A stretch of 39,645 nucleotides of DNA from Alphaproteobacteria bacterium (GTDB lineage Bacteria; Pseudomonadota; Alphaproteobacteria; JAEULC01): positions 1-39,645 of the forward strand of contig JADZDN010000020.1 of the NCBI GenBank assembly GCA_020851015.1, read 5' to 3'. Below the pieces are notes generated by a model. The model was not told where the DNA came from. It was given only the letters and a program-made list of their open reading frames with translations, and made no database searches. Positions 23,137 to 32,170 of this stretch are shown here, piece by piece (position 1 is the first letter of the stretch; each line of letters starts with the position of its first letter). Position numbers and translations under genes: made by a program.

Positions 23137-24067
23137 CGGCTCTCGCTTCGACGGCTGCGGCGCGGAAGCCAGCGACAGCCGAGACGATCGACGCGGCCTT
23201 CGCGCCATCGAGCGGCCGCAGCGGAGCGCGCACGCGCGACCAGGACGCATCGCCCTTGTCCGAGGCCTTGACCGCCTTCAGCGCGGGCACGAACGGCACC
23301 GACAGGATCGCCTTCGTCAAGCGCGCGACGGATTCCAGCAGCGCGTCGCCCTGCGGCGTGCCGGCCTGGTCGATCACCGCGCGCATCGCCTCGGGAATGA
23401 TGTTTGCCATGCCGCAGATCGTCCCGCGGCCGCCCGCTGCCATGGCGCGCGGGACGTGCTCCTCGGCGCCCACCAGGATCGTCATGCGCATGAAGCGCTG
23501 CAGCAGTGCGCTCGTGGTGTCCCAGTCGGCCGAGCTGTCCTTGATGCCGGCGACGATCGCGGGGTAGCGGGCCAGCAGGCGCTCGATGGCGGCGACGCCC
23601 ACCGGCACGCCGCTGATCTGCGGGATGTTGTAGAGATACACGCGCAGCCGGTCGTCGGCGACGCGCTCGATCGTCTCGGCGAAGGCGGCGTAGACGCCCT
23701 CGTCGTCGACGCCTTTGAAGAAGAAGGGCGGCAGCATCAGCACGCCGGCGAGCCCCATCTTGACGGAATAGCGCGCCAGCTCGACCGCATCGCCCAGCGC
23801 CGGCGAGCCATTGCCAAGCACGATCTGCTGCGCCGGGATGCCCGCCTTCCGCAGCGCGTCGATCGCCGCGATCCGTTCGGCGACGGTGAAGGAGGTGCCT
23901 TCCCCGGTGGTGCCGAAGACCGCGACCCCGTCGACGCCGCGCGCCATCAGGTCGCGGCAATGCGCCGCCAGCCGGGCGTGGTCGCATTTCAGGCTGGAAT
24001 CGAGCGGCGTCAGCACCGCGGTCCACAAGCCGGAGACGATGGTATCGGTGCTGATCATGTCGGGCAT
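23123..24067 (-). CDS. DapA-family aldolase/lyase (dihydrodipicolinate synthase family)
   Basis: A 314-residue (beta/alpha)8 class I aldolase. The Schiff-base lysine is K176 (GIKDSS), the proton-relay tyrosine Y146 (YLYNIPQ), and the substrate carboxylate loop FGTTGEG is at residues 51-57. The family includes DHDPS, N-acetylneuraminate lyase, KDG aldolase and related enzymes. The residue pattern GTTGEG with YNIP is shared by several of these; the FFFKGVDDEG segment is common in uncharacterised members outside lysine operons, so I do not call it dapA. An ATG at 24088 is in frame, but that at 24067 has AGGAG six bases before it. It lies just downstream of hisH on the same strand (36 bases), so may share its transcript; an aldolase acting in the sugar-acid pathway is possible but unsupported. 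Confidence 0.85.
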   Translation of the reverse strand: MPDMISTDTIVSGLWTAVLTPLDSSLKCDHARLAAHCRDLMARGVDGVAVFGTTGEGTSFTVAERIAAIDALRKAGIPAQQIVLGNGSPALGDAVELARYSVKMGLAGVLMLPPFFFKGVDDEGVYAAFAETIERVADDRLRVYLYNIPQISGVPVGVAAIERLLARYPAIVAGIKDSSADWDTTSALLQRFMRMTILVGAEEHVPRAMAAGGRGTICGMANIIPEAMRAVIDQAGTPQGDALLESVARLTKAILSVPFVPALKAVKASDKGDASWSRVRAPLRPLDGAKAASIVSAVAGFRAAAVEARAVSAA

Positions 24068-24103
24068 AGCACTCCTGATGCGGGCCATCTTCGCCCGCGG
24101 CGT

Positions 24104-24751
24104 TCAAAGCGACAAGAACCGACGCAGCATGGCCAGTCCGACCGGACCGCTTTTCTCGGGATGGAACTGGCAGCCCACGATGCGTTCGTGGCCGACGACC
24201 GCGGCGATGCGGCAGCCCTCGTAGTCCGTCACGGCCAGCACGTCTTCCGGACGCGAGGGGTAAGCGGCGAAGGAATGGACGAAATAGACGGACTGGCCGG
24301 GCGTGGTGTCCGCCAGCACGCCGCCTTCCCAGGCGGCCTGTCCGCCTGGCGGATGCAGCGCGCTCCAGCCGATATGCGGGATCTTGCGGCGCTGGCCGGC
24401 TTCGGTCAGCGGCGAGATCGCGCCGACCGTGCCCGGCAGCAGGCCCAGCCCCTCATGGCGGCCGAACTCCTCGCCGGTCTCGAACAGCATCTGCATGCCG
24501 ACGCAGATTCCGAGAAGCGTCCGGGCGGACCGCGCGTAGGCGCGCAGCGGCTCGACCAGCCCCTGTCGGGCAAGCGCGTCCATGCAGCTTCCGAAGGCGC
24601 CCACGCCGGGAAGAACCAGGCGCGCGGCCGCGAGGATCCGCTGCGGATCGCCGGTCTGCTCGACCGCGCCGCCGCAGGCCTGGAGCGCCCGGCTGACGCT
24701 GAGCAGGTTGCCGACGCCATAGTCCACGAGCAGCACCTTGGCCGCGTTCAT
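24104..24751 (-). CDS. hisH: HisH-type glutaminase subunit (HisH2, surface-sugar amidination)
   Basis: A 215-residue class I glutamine amidotransferase of the HisH family; it releases ammonia from glutamine. The catalytic triad is C83 (GICVGMQ), H197 and E199 (FHPEKSG), and the oxyanion region LPGVGAFG is intact. The ATG overlaps the hisF stop as ATGA, so the two subunits are translationally coupled. No other his genes are near; instead a WbpG/PseA-type N-acetyl-sugar amidotransferase lies 2 kb upstream on the same strand. In Pseudomonas and others such HisH2/HisF2 pairs feed ammonia to that enzyme to make acetamidino sugars. Histidine synthesis is the alternative but is less likely given the partner HisF. 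Confidence 0.9.
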   Translation of the reverse strand: MNAAKVLLVDYGVGNLLSVSRALQACGGAVEQTGDPQRILAAARLVLPGVGAFGSCMDALARQGLVEPLRAYARSARTLLGICVGMQMLFETGEEFGRHEGLGLLPGTVGAISPLTEAGQRRKIPHIGWSALHPPGGQAAWEGGVLADTTPGQSVYFVHSFAAYPSRPEDVLAVTDYEGCRIAAVVGHERIVGCQFHPEKSGPVGLAMLRRFLSL

Positions 24752-25509
24752 GGCGTCCGCACCGACAGGCCGGTGCTCAACGCCGCGTTGCGGATCGCCG
24801 GCAGGGAGAGGCGGTCGTAATGCAGCACGTCGGCCATCGCGACCGCGTCGGCGCCGCCCTCGCGCACCGCGGCCACGAGATGCTCGGGCGCGCCCATGCC
24901 GCCGCTGGCGATGACGGGGATGGAAACCGCGTCGGCGATCGCGCGCAGCAGCTTCACGTCGAAGCCGCGCCTCGTGCCCTCCTGGTCGACCGAGGTGACC
25001 AGCAATTCGCCGGCGCCCAGCTCGACGCCCTGCCTGGCCCAGGCGACGGCGTCGATGCCGGTCTTCTCGCGGCCGTTGTCGGTGTAGGCCTCCCAGCGTC
25101 CGGGCGCCATGCGCTTGGCCTCGATCGACAGCACCATGCACTGCGCGCCGAAGCGCCGCGCCACCTCGGCGATCAGCGCGGGACGGCGGATCGCCGCGGT
25201 GTTGATCGCGAGCTTGTCCGCACCGGAGCGCAGCATGCGCTCGACGTCGTCCAGGCTGCGGATGCCGCCGCCCACGGTGACCGGCACGAACACGTTCTCG
25301 GCCGTGTAGCGCACGATCGCGTCCAGGCTGTTGCGGTTATAGAGGCTGGCGACGGCATCCATGTAGATCAGCTCGTCGATGCCCGCCTCGTAGTAGCGCC
25401 GCGCGAAGACCTGCGGGTCGCCGACCACGCGCACGCCCTCGAGGTTCACGCCCTTGATGAGGTTTGGCCCCTTGATGTCGAGCCGCGCTATCAGCCTGAT
25501 GTTGGCCAT
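24748..25509 (-). CDS. hisF: HisF-type synthase subunit (HisF2, surface-sugar amidination)
   Basis: A 253-residue (beta/alpha)8 protein of the HisF family. D11 of the canonical active site is kept (ARLDIKG), but the following DVKDG motif is DIKGP, and the second catalytic aspartate, D130 of histidine-pathway HisF, is E130 (LSIEAKRM). The phosphate-binding loops VTVGGGIRS, VTSVDQEGT and IASGGMG are present. The MANIRLIARLDIKGPNLIKG start is the form seen in HisF paralogues of glycan clusters. It would take ammonia from HisH and pass it to the sugar amidotransferase encoded upstream. The ATG at 25509 fits homologues; a GTG at 25545 is also in frame. Divergent from the SGNH hydrolase gene (93 bases). 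Confidence 0.9.
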   Translation of the reverse strand: MANIRLIARLDIKGPNLIKGVNLEGVRVVGDPQVFARRYYEAGIDELIYMDAVASLYNRNSLDAIVRYTAENVFVPVTVGGGIRSLDDVERMLRSGADKLAINTAAIRRPALIAEVARRFGAQCMVLSIEAKRMAPGRWEAYTDNGREKTGIDAVAWARQGVELGAGELLVTSVDQEGTRRGFDVKLLRAIADAVSIPVIASGGMGAPEHLVAAVREGGADAVAMADVLHYDRLSLPAIRNAALSTGLSVRTP

Positions 25510-25602
25510 TTGACAGTCGATCTTGCCGTCCGGATACTCGCGCACGCTGGCTCAAGTCGCTGCCAATATCGCAAGTCCGCGCCGGAACGGGGAGGCCGGT
25601 CC

Positions 25603-26718
25603 TTGAAATTTCGGCAACGCGTTGCGTATTGGCTGCGCGTCGCGCTGATCAACCTCGGCCTGATCGCCGGCGTGCTGCTGCTGGCGGAGCTTCTGTTCGG
25701 GGCCTGGTTCGCCGGCAGCTTCGCGCAGGTGCTGTTCCATCTCGGCGGATCGACGCTGGTCCACGACGTCCGGCCGCTCTACGAGGGCACCGGCGAGGCC
25801 GTCTATCGCCGCGACGCGTTCGGCCTGCGCGGTGCGTATTCCAGCCCGGCGGCGATCGACATCCTGACGATCGGCGGCAGCACCACCGACCAGCTCTATA
25901 TCGGCGAGGGGCAGACCTTCCAGGACGTGCTGGCGCGCCGCTTCGCGGCCAACGGCCGGCCGCTCAGCGTGGTCAATGCCGGCGTCAACGGACAGACTAC
26001 GGTCGGGCACCTGCGGGCGATGGAGGAATGGTTTCCCCGCATCCCGAACTTCCGCGCGCGCTACATCCTGGCCTATATCGGCATCAACGACAGCGAACTC
26101 GACGATGTCGACCGCTCGTCCTACGACCGCGGCGACCGCATCGGGCGGCAGGGCGGGTTTTGGGCGTACATCAAGCGCCGCAGCGCGATCCATCTGCTCT
26201 ACAGCATCGCCCGCGGCGCGGCGATCGCGCGGCACGCGAAGCTGGGGCATTCGCAGGGGCGGGTCGGCGGCACCGACCCGGCGACCGGCGCTTCGCTGTG
26301 GCGCGAGGTTCCGGCCGGCGCGCTGCCGGCGGCGGATGCCGCGCTTGCCGGGAGGCTGGCGGCCTATCGCGAGCGCGTGGTCGAATTGATCGGGCGCATC
26401 CGCGCGGCAGGGGCCGAGGCGATCATCGTCACGCAGAGCCGGGCCGACTACCGCGTGCGCGACGGGCATGTTTTCGGGCGGCTGCGCCTGGACGGCAGCG
26501 TCGACCTGGGCAGCTACGCCAAGATGGCGGCTTACAACCGCGCAGCGCTTGCCGCGTGCAACGAAGCCGGCGCGATCTGCATCGACCTGGGCGGCGACTT
26601 GTGGTTCGCGGACGGCGATTTCTACGATGCGGTCCATAACACCCCGGGCGGCGCGGCCAAGATCGGCGATTTCCTGTTCGAGCGGCTCGCGGGCCGGCTG
26701 GGCGCGGCGCCGCGCTAG
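25603..26718 (+). CDS. Membrane-anchored SGNH/GDSL-family hydrolase
   Basis: A 371-residue protein with one N-terminal membrane helix (residues about 12-35) and a periplasmic SGNH domain. Block I is TIGGSTTDQLY with nucleophile S93, block II NAGVNGQTT, block III YIGINDSE, and block V DAVHNTPGG with D342 and H345, so the catalytic set is complete. Enzymes of this GGST subtype de-esterify or acylate polysaccharides. The start is a TTG at 25603, supported by GGGGAGG seven bases upstream and by the onset of the membrane helix; no ATG is suitably placed. It lies between hisF and the sugar amidotransferase gene, so O-acyl editing of the same glycan is a reasonable guess. Its stop shares the bases CTAG with the stop of the convergent gene. 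Confidence 0.85.
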   Translation: MKFRQRVAYWLRVALINLGLIAGVLLLAELLFGAWFAGSFAQVLFHLGGSTLVHDVRPLYEGTGEAVYRRDAFGLRGAYSSPAAIDILTIGGSTTDQLYIGEGQTFQDVLARRFAANGRPLSVVNAGVNGQTTVGHLRAMEEWFPRIPNFRARYILAYIGINDSELDDVDRSSYDRGDRIGRQGGFWAYIKRRSAIHLLYSIARGAAIARHAKLGHSQGRVGGTDPATGASLWREVPAGALPAADAALAGRLAAYRERVVELIGRIRAAGAEAIIVTQSRADYRVRDGHVFGRLRLDGSVDLGSYAKMAAYNRAALAACNEAGAICIDLGGDLWFADGDFYDAVHNTPGGAAKIGDFLFERLAGRLGAAPR

Positions 26719-28031
26719 TTCTCCATCCACGCCGTGCGGCGCAGACGCCAGCCCTGCTGGTCCTTCTGCCAGAGATGCGGCGAGCGGAAGCGGTCGGTCA
26801 GCGCATCGAAATAGGCGCGGTCGACGATCGGCTCCGCGAAGCGGTCCGCCAGGGCGCCGAAGCGGTTTCGCGGCAGGCTGAGATACGCGAAGTTCTCGGC
26901 CTCGAAGCGCGCGGGATATTCGCCGTCGAAGCGCCTGACCAGGGCGACGGCCTCCTCGCGCGTGATGTCGCCGCTGCGCGCCTCCTGCGCCGCGTCGTAG
27001 GTGGCGCGGCCGATGCCGAACTTGATGAAGGTCGTGAAGTAGTGCAGGTCGTCGATCTTGTCGTCGATGCTGCTGTACTTGCTGTAGGTGCCGGCGGTGC
27101 GCTCGGGGCTGGCGACGAAATCGCCGTGCTCCACGGCGTAGTAGTAGTTAGCCTGGGGGTGCCAGGGCAGGTAGTAGCCGAGGTAGTGGACCTCGACCTT
27201 CTTCTGCTCCAGCTTCGCCGGGTCGGGCGGCAAATAGGGTTCGAGGTCGACCGGCTTCAGGCCGAATTCCTGCTTCAGCTCGCGCATCGACGTGCCGGCG
27301 ATGTGGATCTGGTCCGGATCGCCCGACGTGAAGTAGCTCCAGTCCTTGCGCGCGCTCTCGTTCTCCTTGACCGGGTTGCCGTACTCCGCCGGGTTCTCGC
27401 CGTAGAAAACCAGCGGGATGTCGCGCTCGATCGCCACCTTCGGCGGGAAATACATCTGGCCCATCATGAAGGGCTGGAAGGGATGGAAGATGCGCTCGAC
27501 CGCCAGGCGCGTCAGCAGCCGGTGTACGCGGCCGTTGGGCGTGAACAGCACGTTGTCGAAGCCGGCATGGATCCAGGCCTGGAAGTTCTTCCAGCCCCAG
27601 TCGGTATAGATGTGCGGCGCCCAGGTCACGGTCAGCGGGTTCATGCCGAACTTGTATTTCAGCATGTGCGCCGCATAGAAGCTGTCCTTGCCGCCCGAAC
27701 CCGGGACCAGGCAGTCGTAGTGCCCATCGTCGCGCCGGAACCGGTCGCACAGCGCGCGCAATTCGGCCTCGCGCGTCGCCCAGTTGATCGCCTTCTTGCC
27801 CATCGCCACGCGGCAGGCGTCGCACAGCCCCTGGGCGTCGAAGCCGACGGTCGATTTCCGGGTCTCACGGGTGTGCTTGTACTCGCGTTCCGAGTTCGGC
27901 TTCTGGTTGCTGTAGACGCAGCGCGCGCAGAAGCGGATCGTCCGCGGCAGGCCGTAGAAGGCCGGCGGATCGACCGCGTCGGGCGAGTAGGGCGCCAGGT
28001 CGACCGGCGCCGGTCTAGGGATCAGGGGCAT
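26715..28031 (-). CDS. N-acetyl sugar amidotransferase (WbpG/PseA type)
   Basis: A 438-residue enzyme of the N-acetyl-sugar amidotransferase family, which converts an acetamido group of a nucleotide sugar or nonulosonic acid precursor into an acetamidino group. A zinc ribbon is formed by C35/C38 (RFCARCVYS) and C70/C73 (GLCDACR); the ATP-pyrophosphatase loop PGSGGKDS is at 110-117. The segments LTVTWAPHIYTDWGWKNF and YFPPKVAIERDIPLVFYGEN are diagnostic. It needs ammonia, and HisF/HisH paralogues are encoded just downstream on the same strand, separated by the oppositely oriented SGNH gene. The ATG at 28031 (MPLIPRPAP) is preferred; an in-frame GTG at 28106 would add 25 residues. The sugar is probably a 2,3-diamino uronic acid, pseudaminic or legionaminic acid. 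Confidence 0.93.
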   Translation of the reverse strand: MPLIPRPAPVDLAPYSPDAVDPPAFYGLPRTIRFCARCVYSNQKPNSEREYKHTRETRKSTVGFDAQGLCDACRVAMGKKAINWATREAELRALCDRFRRDDGHYDCLVPGSGGKDSFYAAHMLKYKFGMNPLTVTWAPHIYTDWGWKNFQAWIHAGFDNVLFTPNGRVHRLLTRLAVERIFHPFQPFMMGQMYFPPKVAIERDIPLVFYGENPAEYGNPVKENESARKDWSYFTSGDPDQIHIAGTSMRELKQEFGLKPVDLEPYLPPDPAKLEQKKVEVHYLGYYLPWHPQANYYYAVEHGDFVASPERTAGTYSKYSSIDDKIDDLHYFTTFIKFGIGRATYDAAQEARSGDITREEAVALVRRFDGEYPARFEAENFAYLSLPRNRFGALADRFAEPIVDRAYFDALTDRFRSPHLWQKDQQGWRLRRTAWMEN

Positions 28032-28135
28032 GCTCGACCCTAGGCCGGGTTTGGTTACCGCGGGGTTAATTGCATTCCACGCGCCGGGCTGGAATCCTGG
28101 CGGCACAAGCCATTGGCAGGGAAAGGACGGACCGC

Positions 28136-28609
28136 ATGACGACCGGATTGCAGGGCGGCTGCGCCTGCGGGGCGGTGCGCTACCGCCTGGATGCCGCGCC
28201 GATGTACGTGCATTGCTGCCATTGCCGCGACTGCCAGCGCCAGGCCGGCAGCGCCTTCGCCATCAACGCGCTGATCGAGACGGCGAACATCGCGATCCTG
28301 TCCGGCGCGCCGAAGCCCGTCTCCATGCCCACCGGCAGCGGGCGCCCGCACGACATCCATCGCTGCCCGGCCTGCTGGACGGCGCTGTGGAGCGACTATG
28401 GCCGCCGGCCGGCGCTCCGCTTCCTGCGCGTGGCGACCCTGGACGACCCGGCCGCGTTCGAGCCCGACGTGCACATCTTCACCCGCTCGAAGCTGCCCTG
28501 GGTCAGGCTGCCCGAGGGCAAGCCGGCGTTCGACGTCTACTACGACATGAAGAAGGAATGGCCCGAGGCGAGCCTTGCCCGTCGCCGCGCGATCCTGGGC
28601 GACGTATGA
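28136..28609 (+). CDS. GFA family protein (Gfa/CENP-V-like zinc fold)
   Basis: A 157-residue protein with the glutathione-dependent formaldehyde-activating enzyme fold. Zinc-binding cysteines are at 9 and 11 (GGCACGAVRY), 28, 30 and 33 (CCHCRDCQRQAG) and in the later HRCPACWTAL. Although named after a formaldehyde-glutathione adduct former, most members lack shown activity; binding of a thiol-linked small molecule is the safest call. The ATG at 28136 is preferred, with AAAGGA before it. Divergent from the sugar amidotransferase gene by 104 bases and followed by a DUF427 gene 33 bases on, probably the same transcript. Confidence 0.9.
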   Translation: MTTGLQGGCACGAVRYRLDAAPMYVHCCHCRDCQRQAGSAFAINALIETANIAILSGAPKPVSMPTGSGRPHDIHRCPACWTALWSDYGRRPALRFLRVATLDDPAAFEPDVHIFTRSKLPWVRLPEGKPAFDVYYDMKKEWPEASLARRRAILGDV

Positions 28610-28642
28610 TCGGTGCCCTGGATCCCCGAGAAGGAGGCGAAC

Positions 28643-28924
28643 ATGAAGGCAGTCCTTGGCAAGCACGTGGTCGCCGAGAGCGACGATGTCGTCGAGGCCG
28701 GCGGTTACCAATATTTCCCGCGGTCGGCCGTCCACATGGACTGGCTGCGGAAATCGCCCAAGACGGCCTCCGACCTTGAGTGCCCGCATGGCGTCCAGTT
28801 CTACGACGTGGTGATCGACGGCGAGCGCCACGCGCGCGCGGCCTGGAACTACGAGGCGCCGCGCCCGGCCATGAAGCAGGTGACCGACCGCTTCGGCTTC
28901 TGGGAGGACGTCGAGGTCCGCTGA
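28643..28924 (+). CDS. DUF427 domain-containing protein
   Basis: A 93-residue protein covering the DUF427 domain: KAVLGKHVVAESDDVVEAGGYQYFPRSAV, then the ECPHGVQFYDVVIDG turn and the AAWNYEAPRPAMKQVTDRFGFW segment. The fold is a small beta barrel of unknown function, often encoded beside redox or detoxification genes. The ATG at 28643 has a near-perfect AAGGAGG seven bases upstream. It shares a transcript direction with the GFA gene and meets the aldo/keto reductase gene tail to tail with 15 bases between. Confidence 0.9.
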   Translation: MKAVLGKHVVAESDDVVEAGGYQYFPRSAVHMDWLRKSPKTASDLECPHGVQFYDVVIDGERHARAAWNYEAPRPAMKQVTDRFGFWEDVEVR

Positions 28925-28939
28925 CGCGCGGGGTGCGCG

Positions 28940-29938
28940 CTATCGCGCCTCGCCGGCGAAACCGTGCTGCAGCGTGCGAACGCGCTCCAGCGCTTCGATC
29001 GGCAGCGGACCCTTCTCGACGGCCGCCAGCGCCGTCTCGAACTGCTCCGCCGTCGCCATGCCCACAAGGATCGTGCCCATCGCGGGATGCGAGATGGCGA
29101 AGCGCGTGGCCGCCTCGGCCAGGCTGCCGGCAATCCCGTCCCTCCAGAGCGCCTGCATCCGCTGCGCCCGCGCGAGATCGGCGTCGTAGCTGAAGGCCGA
29201 GCCGATCGGCAGCGGCGGGGGACTGGCGATGCGGTGCCGCTCCGCCGTGCCGGAAAGCGCGCCGCCGGCCAGCACGCGGATGCCGACCACGCCCGTGCCC
29301 GCCGCCTGGGCATGATCGAACAGGCGCCCGTAGTCCTGGGCCGGATAGCGCGCCGGCAGCGGCGCTGCCGCCGAGGGGTTGAGCAGGTTGTAGACCACCT
29401 GCGCGCTGGCGAACTGGCGCGAGTCGACGATGGCTTGCAGGGCCGCCGTCTCGCCGATGGCGGTCAGCCCGGCGAAGCGGATCTTGCCGTGGCGCCGCAA
29501 CCGGTCGAAGGCCGGCGCCACCTCTTGCAGCACTTGTTCGGTGCGCAGCGACTCGCCGCCGCCGGCGTGGGTGATCGCATTGTGCAGGTGCAGAATGTCC
29601 ACCCGCTCCATGCCGAGCCGGCTCAGGCTGCCGTCGAGCGATTCGACGATCGCCTCGCCGATGCGGCCATAGTCCTCCTGGGCCAGGCGGACCTTGGTGC
29701 CGACAATGGCGTCGGCAGGCTTCAATATCTTCAGGATGCGGCCGAGGTTCTTCTCGGACTCGCCATTGCCGTATTGCACGGCGGTATCGAAGTAGTTGAC
29801 GCCGGCTTCCAGCGCGCGGGCGATGGTCCGCTCCTGGTCGGCGGGCTGGCCGCGCACCATCAATCCCCCCACGGCGCCGCAGCCGAAGCCGAGGATCGAG
29901 ACTTTCATCCCGGTGCGGCCGAAGGCCCGCATTTCCAT
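28940..29938 (-). CDS. Aldo/keto reductase
   Basis: A 332-residue NAD(P)H-dependent oxidoreductase of the aldo/keto reductase fold. The catalytic tetrad is visible as Asp and Tyr in NYFDTAVQYGNGESEKNLG, Lys in IVGTKVRL, and His in DILHLHNAI. C-terminal cofactor-binding elements GTILVGMATAEQFETAL follow. It is related to L-galactose-dehydrogenase-like and other general stress AKRs. The ATG at 29938 has AAGGAG nine bases upstream, although the frame is open for 73 codons further. Divergent from the M24 gene (98 bases). Substrate unknown. Confidence 0.92.
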   Translation of the reverse strand: MEMRAFGRTGMKVSILGFGCGAVGGLMVRGQPADQERTIARALEAGVNYFDTAVQYGNGESEKNLGRILKILKPADAIVGTKVRLAQEDYGRIGEAIVESLDGSLSRLGMERVDILHLHNAITHAGGGESLRTEQVLQEVAPAFDRLRRHGKIRFAGLTAIGETAALQAIVDSRQFASAQVVYNLLNPSAAAPLPARYPAQDYGRLFDHAQAAGTGVVGIRVLAGGALSGTAERHRIASPPPLPIGSAFSYDADLARAQRMQALWRDGIAGSLAEAATRFAISHPAMGTILVGMATAEQFETALAAVEKGPLPIEALERVRTLQHGFAGEAR

Positions 29939-30036
29939 CGCCGTTCTCCTTTGCCCGCCTATTCTCCCTGTTCCCGGCGCGGCGGCAATGGTAGCGATGG
30001 CGCATCCGGATTGACGGCAGCGGGAAGGATTTCTCG

Positions 30037-31176
30037 ATGGGTTCGCACCCCTGTTTTGCGCCGGCGGAATTCGCGGCGCGCGTGGCCGCGCTGCGCGAGC
30101 GCATGCGCGCCCGGCAGGTCGAGCTGGCGCTGTTCGACGAGTTCGAGGCGATGGCATGGCTGTCGGGCTACGGCAATTCCGAGAATCGCTGGCGATGCGT
30201 CGGCATCCCGCTCGCGGGCGAGCCGTTCTTCCTGATCCGCGCGCTCGACGCCGGTCCCTGCCGCGAGCGCATCTGGTTCGCCGATGTCCGGACCTTCAAG
30301 GACTGGGAGGACCCGCTCCAGGCGTTGGCGGCCGCCCTGGCGGAGCGTGGCCTGGCCGGCAGCGCGATCGGCCTCGACCTCGGCTCGTATTGCATGCCGG
30401 CGGCCCGGTTCGCCGCGCTGCAAGCGGCGTTGCCGCGGGCGCGCTTCGTCGACCTGGGGCCGGTCGTCAACGAGCTGCGCCTGGTGAAGTCGCCGGCCGA
30501 GGTCGCGCTGCTGCGCCGCGCGGCCGGAATTGCGGACGAGGCGCTGCGGCGCGCGGCCGCCGCCTGCGTGCGGGGCGCAACCCAGCGCGCCGCCGCCAAG
30601 GCTGCGATGGACGCCTTCATCGATCTCGGCGCCGACCCGGACCGCCCGGGCCCGATCTCGGGCGGGCGCGGCTGGGACTTCCTGCACGGCCATCTCGGCG
30701 ACGCGCCGCTGGCGGATGGCGACGTCGTCCATATCGAGTTGATCCCGCGCGTGGAATGCTATGGCGCACGGGTGATGCGCTGCGTCAGCGTCGGCCGGCC
30801 CCCGGCGGAACTGGCGCGGGCGGCGGAGCGGCTCGCGCGGCTGCAGGACGCGCAGATCGCCGCGATCCGTCCCGGCGCGGTGGCGGGGGAAGTCGATGCC
30901 ATGCTGCGCGAGGGCATCCTCGCCGCCGGCCTCCGGGACAGCTACGACAACATCACCGGCTACACGCTCGGCCTCTACTCCCACGCGACGCCGCGCACCA
31001 GCGACTTCACGCGCATCTTCCATCCCGGCGCCACGTGGAAAATCGAGGCGGGCATGGTGTTCCACATGTATGTCTCCGCGGCCGGCGCCTCGTTCAGCGA
31101 GACGGTGCTGGTGAACAGAACGGGCGCGGAGCGGTTGACCCGCACGCCGCGCGAACTCATCGTCAACCTGCACTGA
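30037..31176 (+). CDS. M24-family protein without the metal site (creatinase/DoeA-like)
   Basis: A 379-residue 'pita-bread' protein: N-terminal domain to about 140 (RMRARQVELALFDEFEAMAWLSGYG), then the M24 domain from LRLVKSPAEVALLRRAAGIADEAL. Comparing by eye with metal-dependent aminopeptidase P, the five ligands D, D, H, E, E are here E (HIELIP), R (YGARVMR), Y (TGYTLGL), Y (VFHMYVS) and S (ASFSETVLV), so di-metal catalysis is unlikely. Creatinase and ectoine hydrolase are M24 members that work without metals, hydrolysing C-N bonds of small guanidino or amide compounds. The ATG at 30037 follows GGAAGGA. An agmatinase-family gene begins 17 bases after the stop, supporting a small-molecule hydrolase role; the substrate is not identified. 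Confidence 0.83.
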   Translation: MGSHPCFAPAEFAARVAALRERMRARQVELALFDEFEAMAWLSGYGNSENRWRCVGIPLAGEPFFLIRALDAGPCRERIWFADVRTFKDWEDPLQALAAALAERGLAGSAIGLDLGSYCMPAARFAALQAALPRARFVDLGPVVNELRLVKSPAEVALLRRAAGIADEALRRAAAACVRGATQRAAAKAAMDAFIDLGADPDRPGPISGGRGWDFLHGHLGDAPLADGDVVHIELIPRVECYGARVMRCVSVGRPPAELARAAERLARLQDAQIAAIRPGAVAGEVDAMLREGILAAGLRDSYDNITGYTLGLYSHATPRTSDFTRIFHPGATWKIEAGMVFHMYVSAAGASFSETVLVNRTGAERLTRTPRELIVNLH

Positions 31177-31192
31177 ACCAATGGGCTGAAGC

Positions 31193-32170
31193 ATGAGCGC
31201 ACATGGCTACGAATCCGGCCGCCTGAACCTGCCCTTCGTCGGGCACTGCACCTTCGGCAAGCAGCCGATCTGCACGGACTGGGACAAGATCCAGGCCGAC
31301 GTGGCGGTGTTGGGCGTGCCCTACGACATGGGCACGCAATATCGTTCGGGCGCGCGCTTCGGACCGCGGGCGATCCGCGAGGCCTCGACCCTGTTCTCCT
31401 TCGGCCATGCCGGCGCCTACGACTTCGAGGACGACACGGTCTATCTGCCCAGCGACGAGGTCCGCATCGTCGACGTGGGCGACGCCGACATCGTGCATAC
31501 CGACACGATGAAGAGCCACGAGAACACCCGCATGGCGGTGCGGCAAATTCTCAAGGCGGGCGCCATGCCGCTGATCCTCGGCGGCGACCACGCGGTGCAT
31601 GCCCCGGTGATCGAGGCCTTCGCCGGGCAGAAGCCGGTGCATATCGTGCATTTCGACGCGCATCTGGACTTCGTCGACGAGCGCCACGGCGTGCGTTACG
31701 GCCATGGCAACCCGCTGCGCCGGGCATCCGAGACCAAGCATGTCACCGGCATGACGCAGCTCGGCATCCGCAACGTGTCGTCCTCCAACCGCTCGGATTA
31801 CGACGCGGCGCGCAAGTTCGGCTCCAAGATCCTGTCGGTGCGCGACGTGCGCAAACTGGGCCGCGATGGCGTTCTGGCGCTGATCCCCAAGGGCGTGCGC
31901 TACTACGTCACGATCGACATCGACGGCTTCGACCCGTCGATCGCGCCCGGCACCGGCACGCCCAGCCATGGCGGCTTCCTCTATTACGAGGTGCTGGAAA
32001 TCCTGCAGGGGCTGGCGAAGCAGGGCGAGGTGGTGGGCATGGACCTTGTGGAGGTCGCGCCGGCCTACGACCCCAGCGGCATCACCGCCTTCCTGGCGGC
32101 GCAGGTGCTCTTGAACTTCCTCGGCTTCGTCTTCGAGGAGCGGCTGAAGCGCGCGGCGGGGAGCAAATGA
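31193..32170 (+). CDS. Agmatinase/ureohydrolase family protein
   Basis: A 325-residue manganese ureohydrolase, which cleaves a guanidino group to urea and an amine. All six metal ligands are in place: H133 (GGDH), D155, H157 and D159 (DAHLD), D242 and D244 (DIDGFD). The loop [12 protein letters not shown] replaces the SHGTPFRRA form of true agmatinases, so the natural guanidino substrate may differ (agmatine, guanidinobutyrate, guanidinopropionate and similar). The ATG at 31193 is the only sensible start. It follows the metal-less M24 gene by 17 bases, and its TGA overlaps the ATG of a helix-turn-helix gene. Confidence 0.9.
   Translation: MSAHGYESGRLNLPFVGHCTFGKQPICTDWDKIQADVAVLGVPYDMGTQYRSGARFGPRAIREASTLFSFGHAGAYDFEDDTVYLPSDEVRIVDVGDADIVHTDTMKSHENTRMAVRQILKAGAMPLILGGDHAVHAPVIEAFAGQKPVHIVHFDAHLDFVDERHGVRYGHGNPLRRASETKHVTGMTQLGIRNVSSSNRSDYDAARKFGSKILSVRDVRKLGRDGVLALIPKGVRYYVTIDIDGFDPSIAPGTGTPSHGGFLYYEVLEILQGLAKQGEVVGMDLVEVAPAYDPSGITAFLAAQVLLNFLGFVFEERLKRAAGSK

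Noticed and set aside
24104..25509. Histidine biosynthesis operon
   Set aside because: No other his genes are adjacent, HisF has Glu at 130 and a changed loop, and a sugar amidotransferase is the neighbour.
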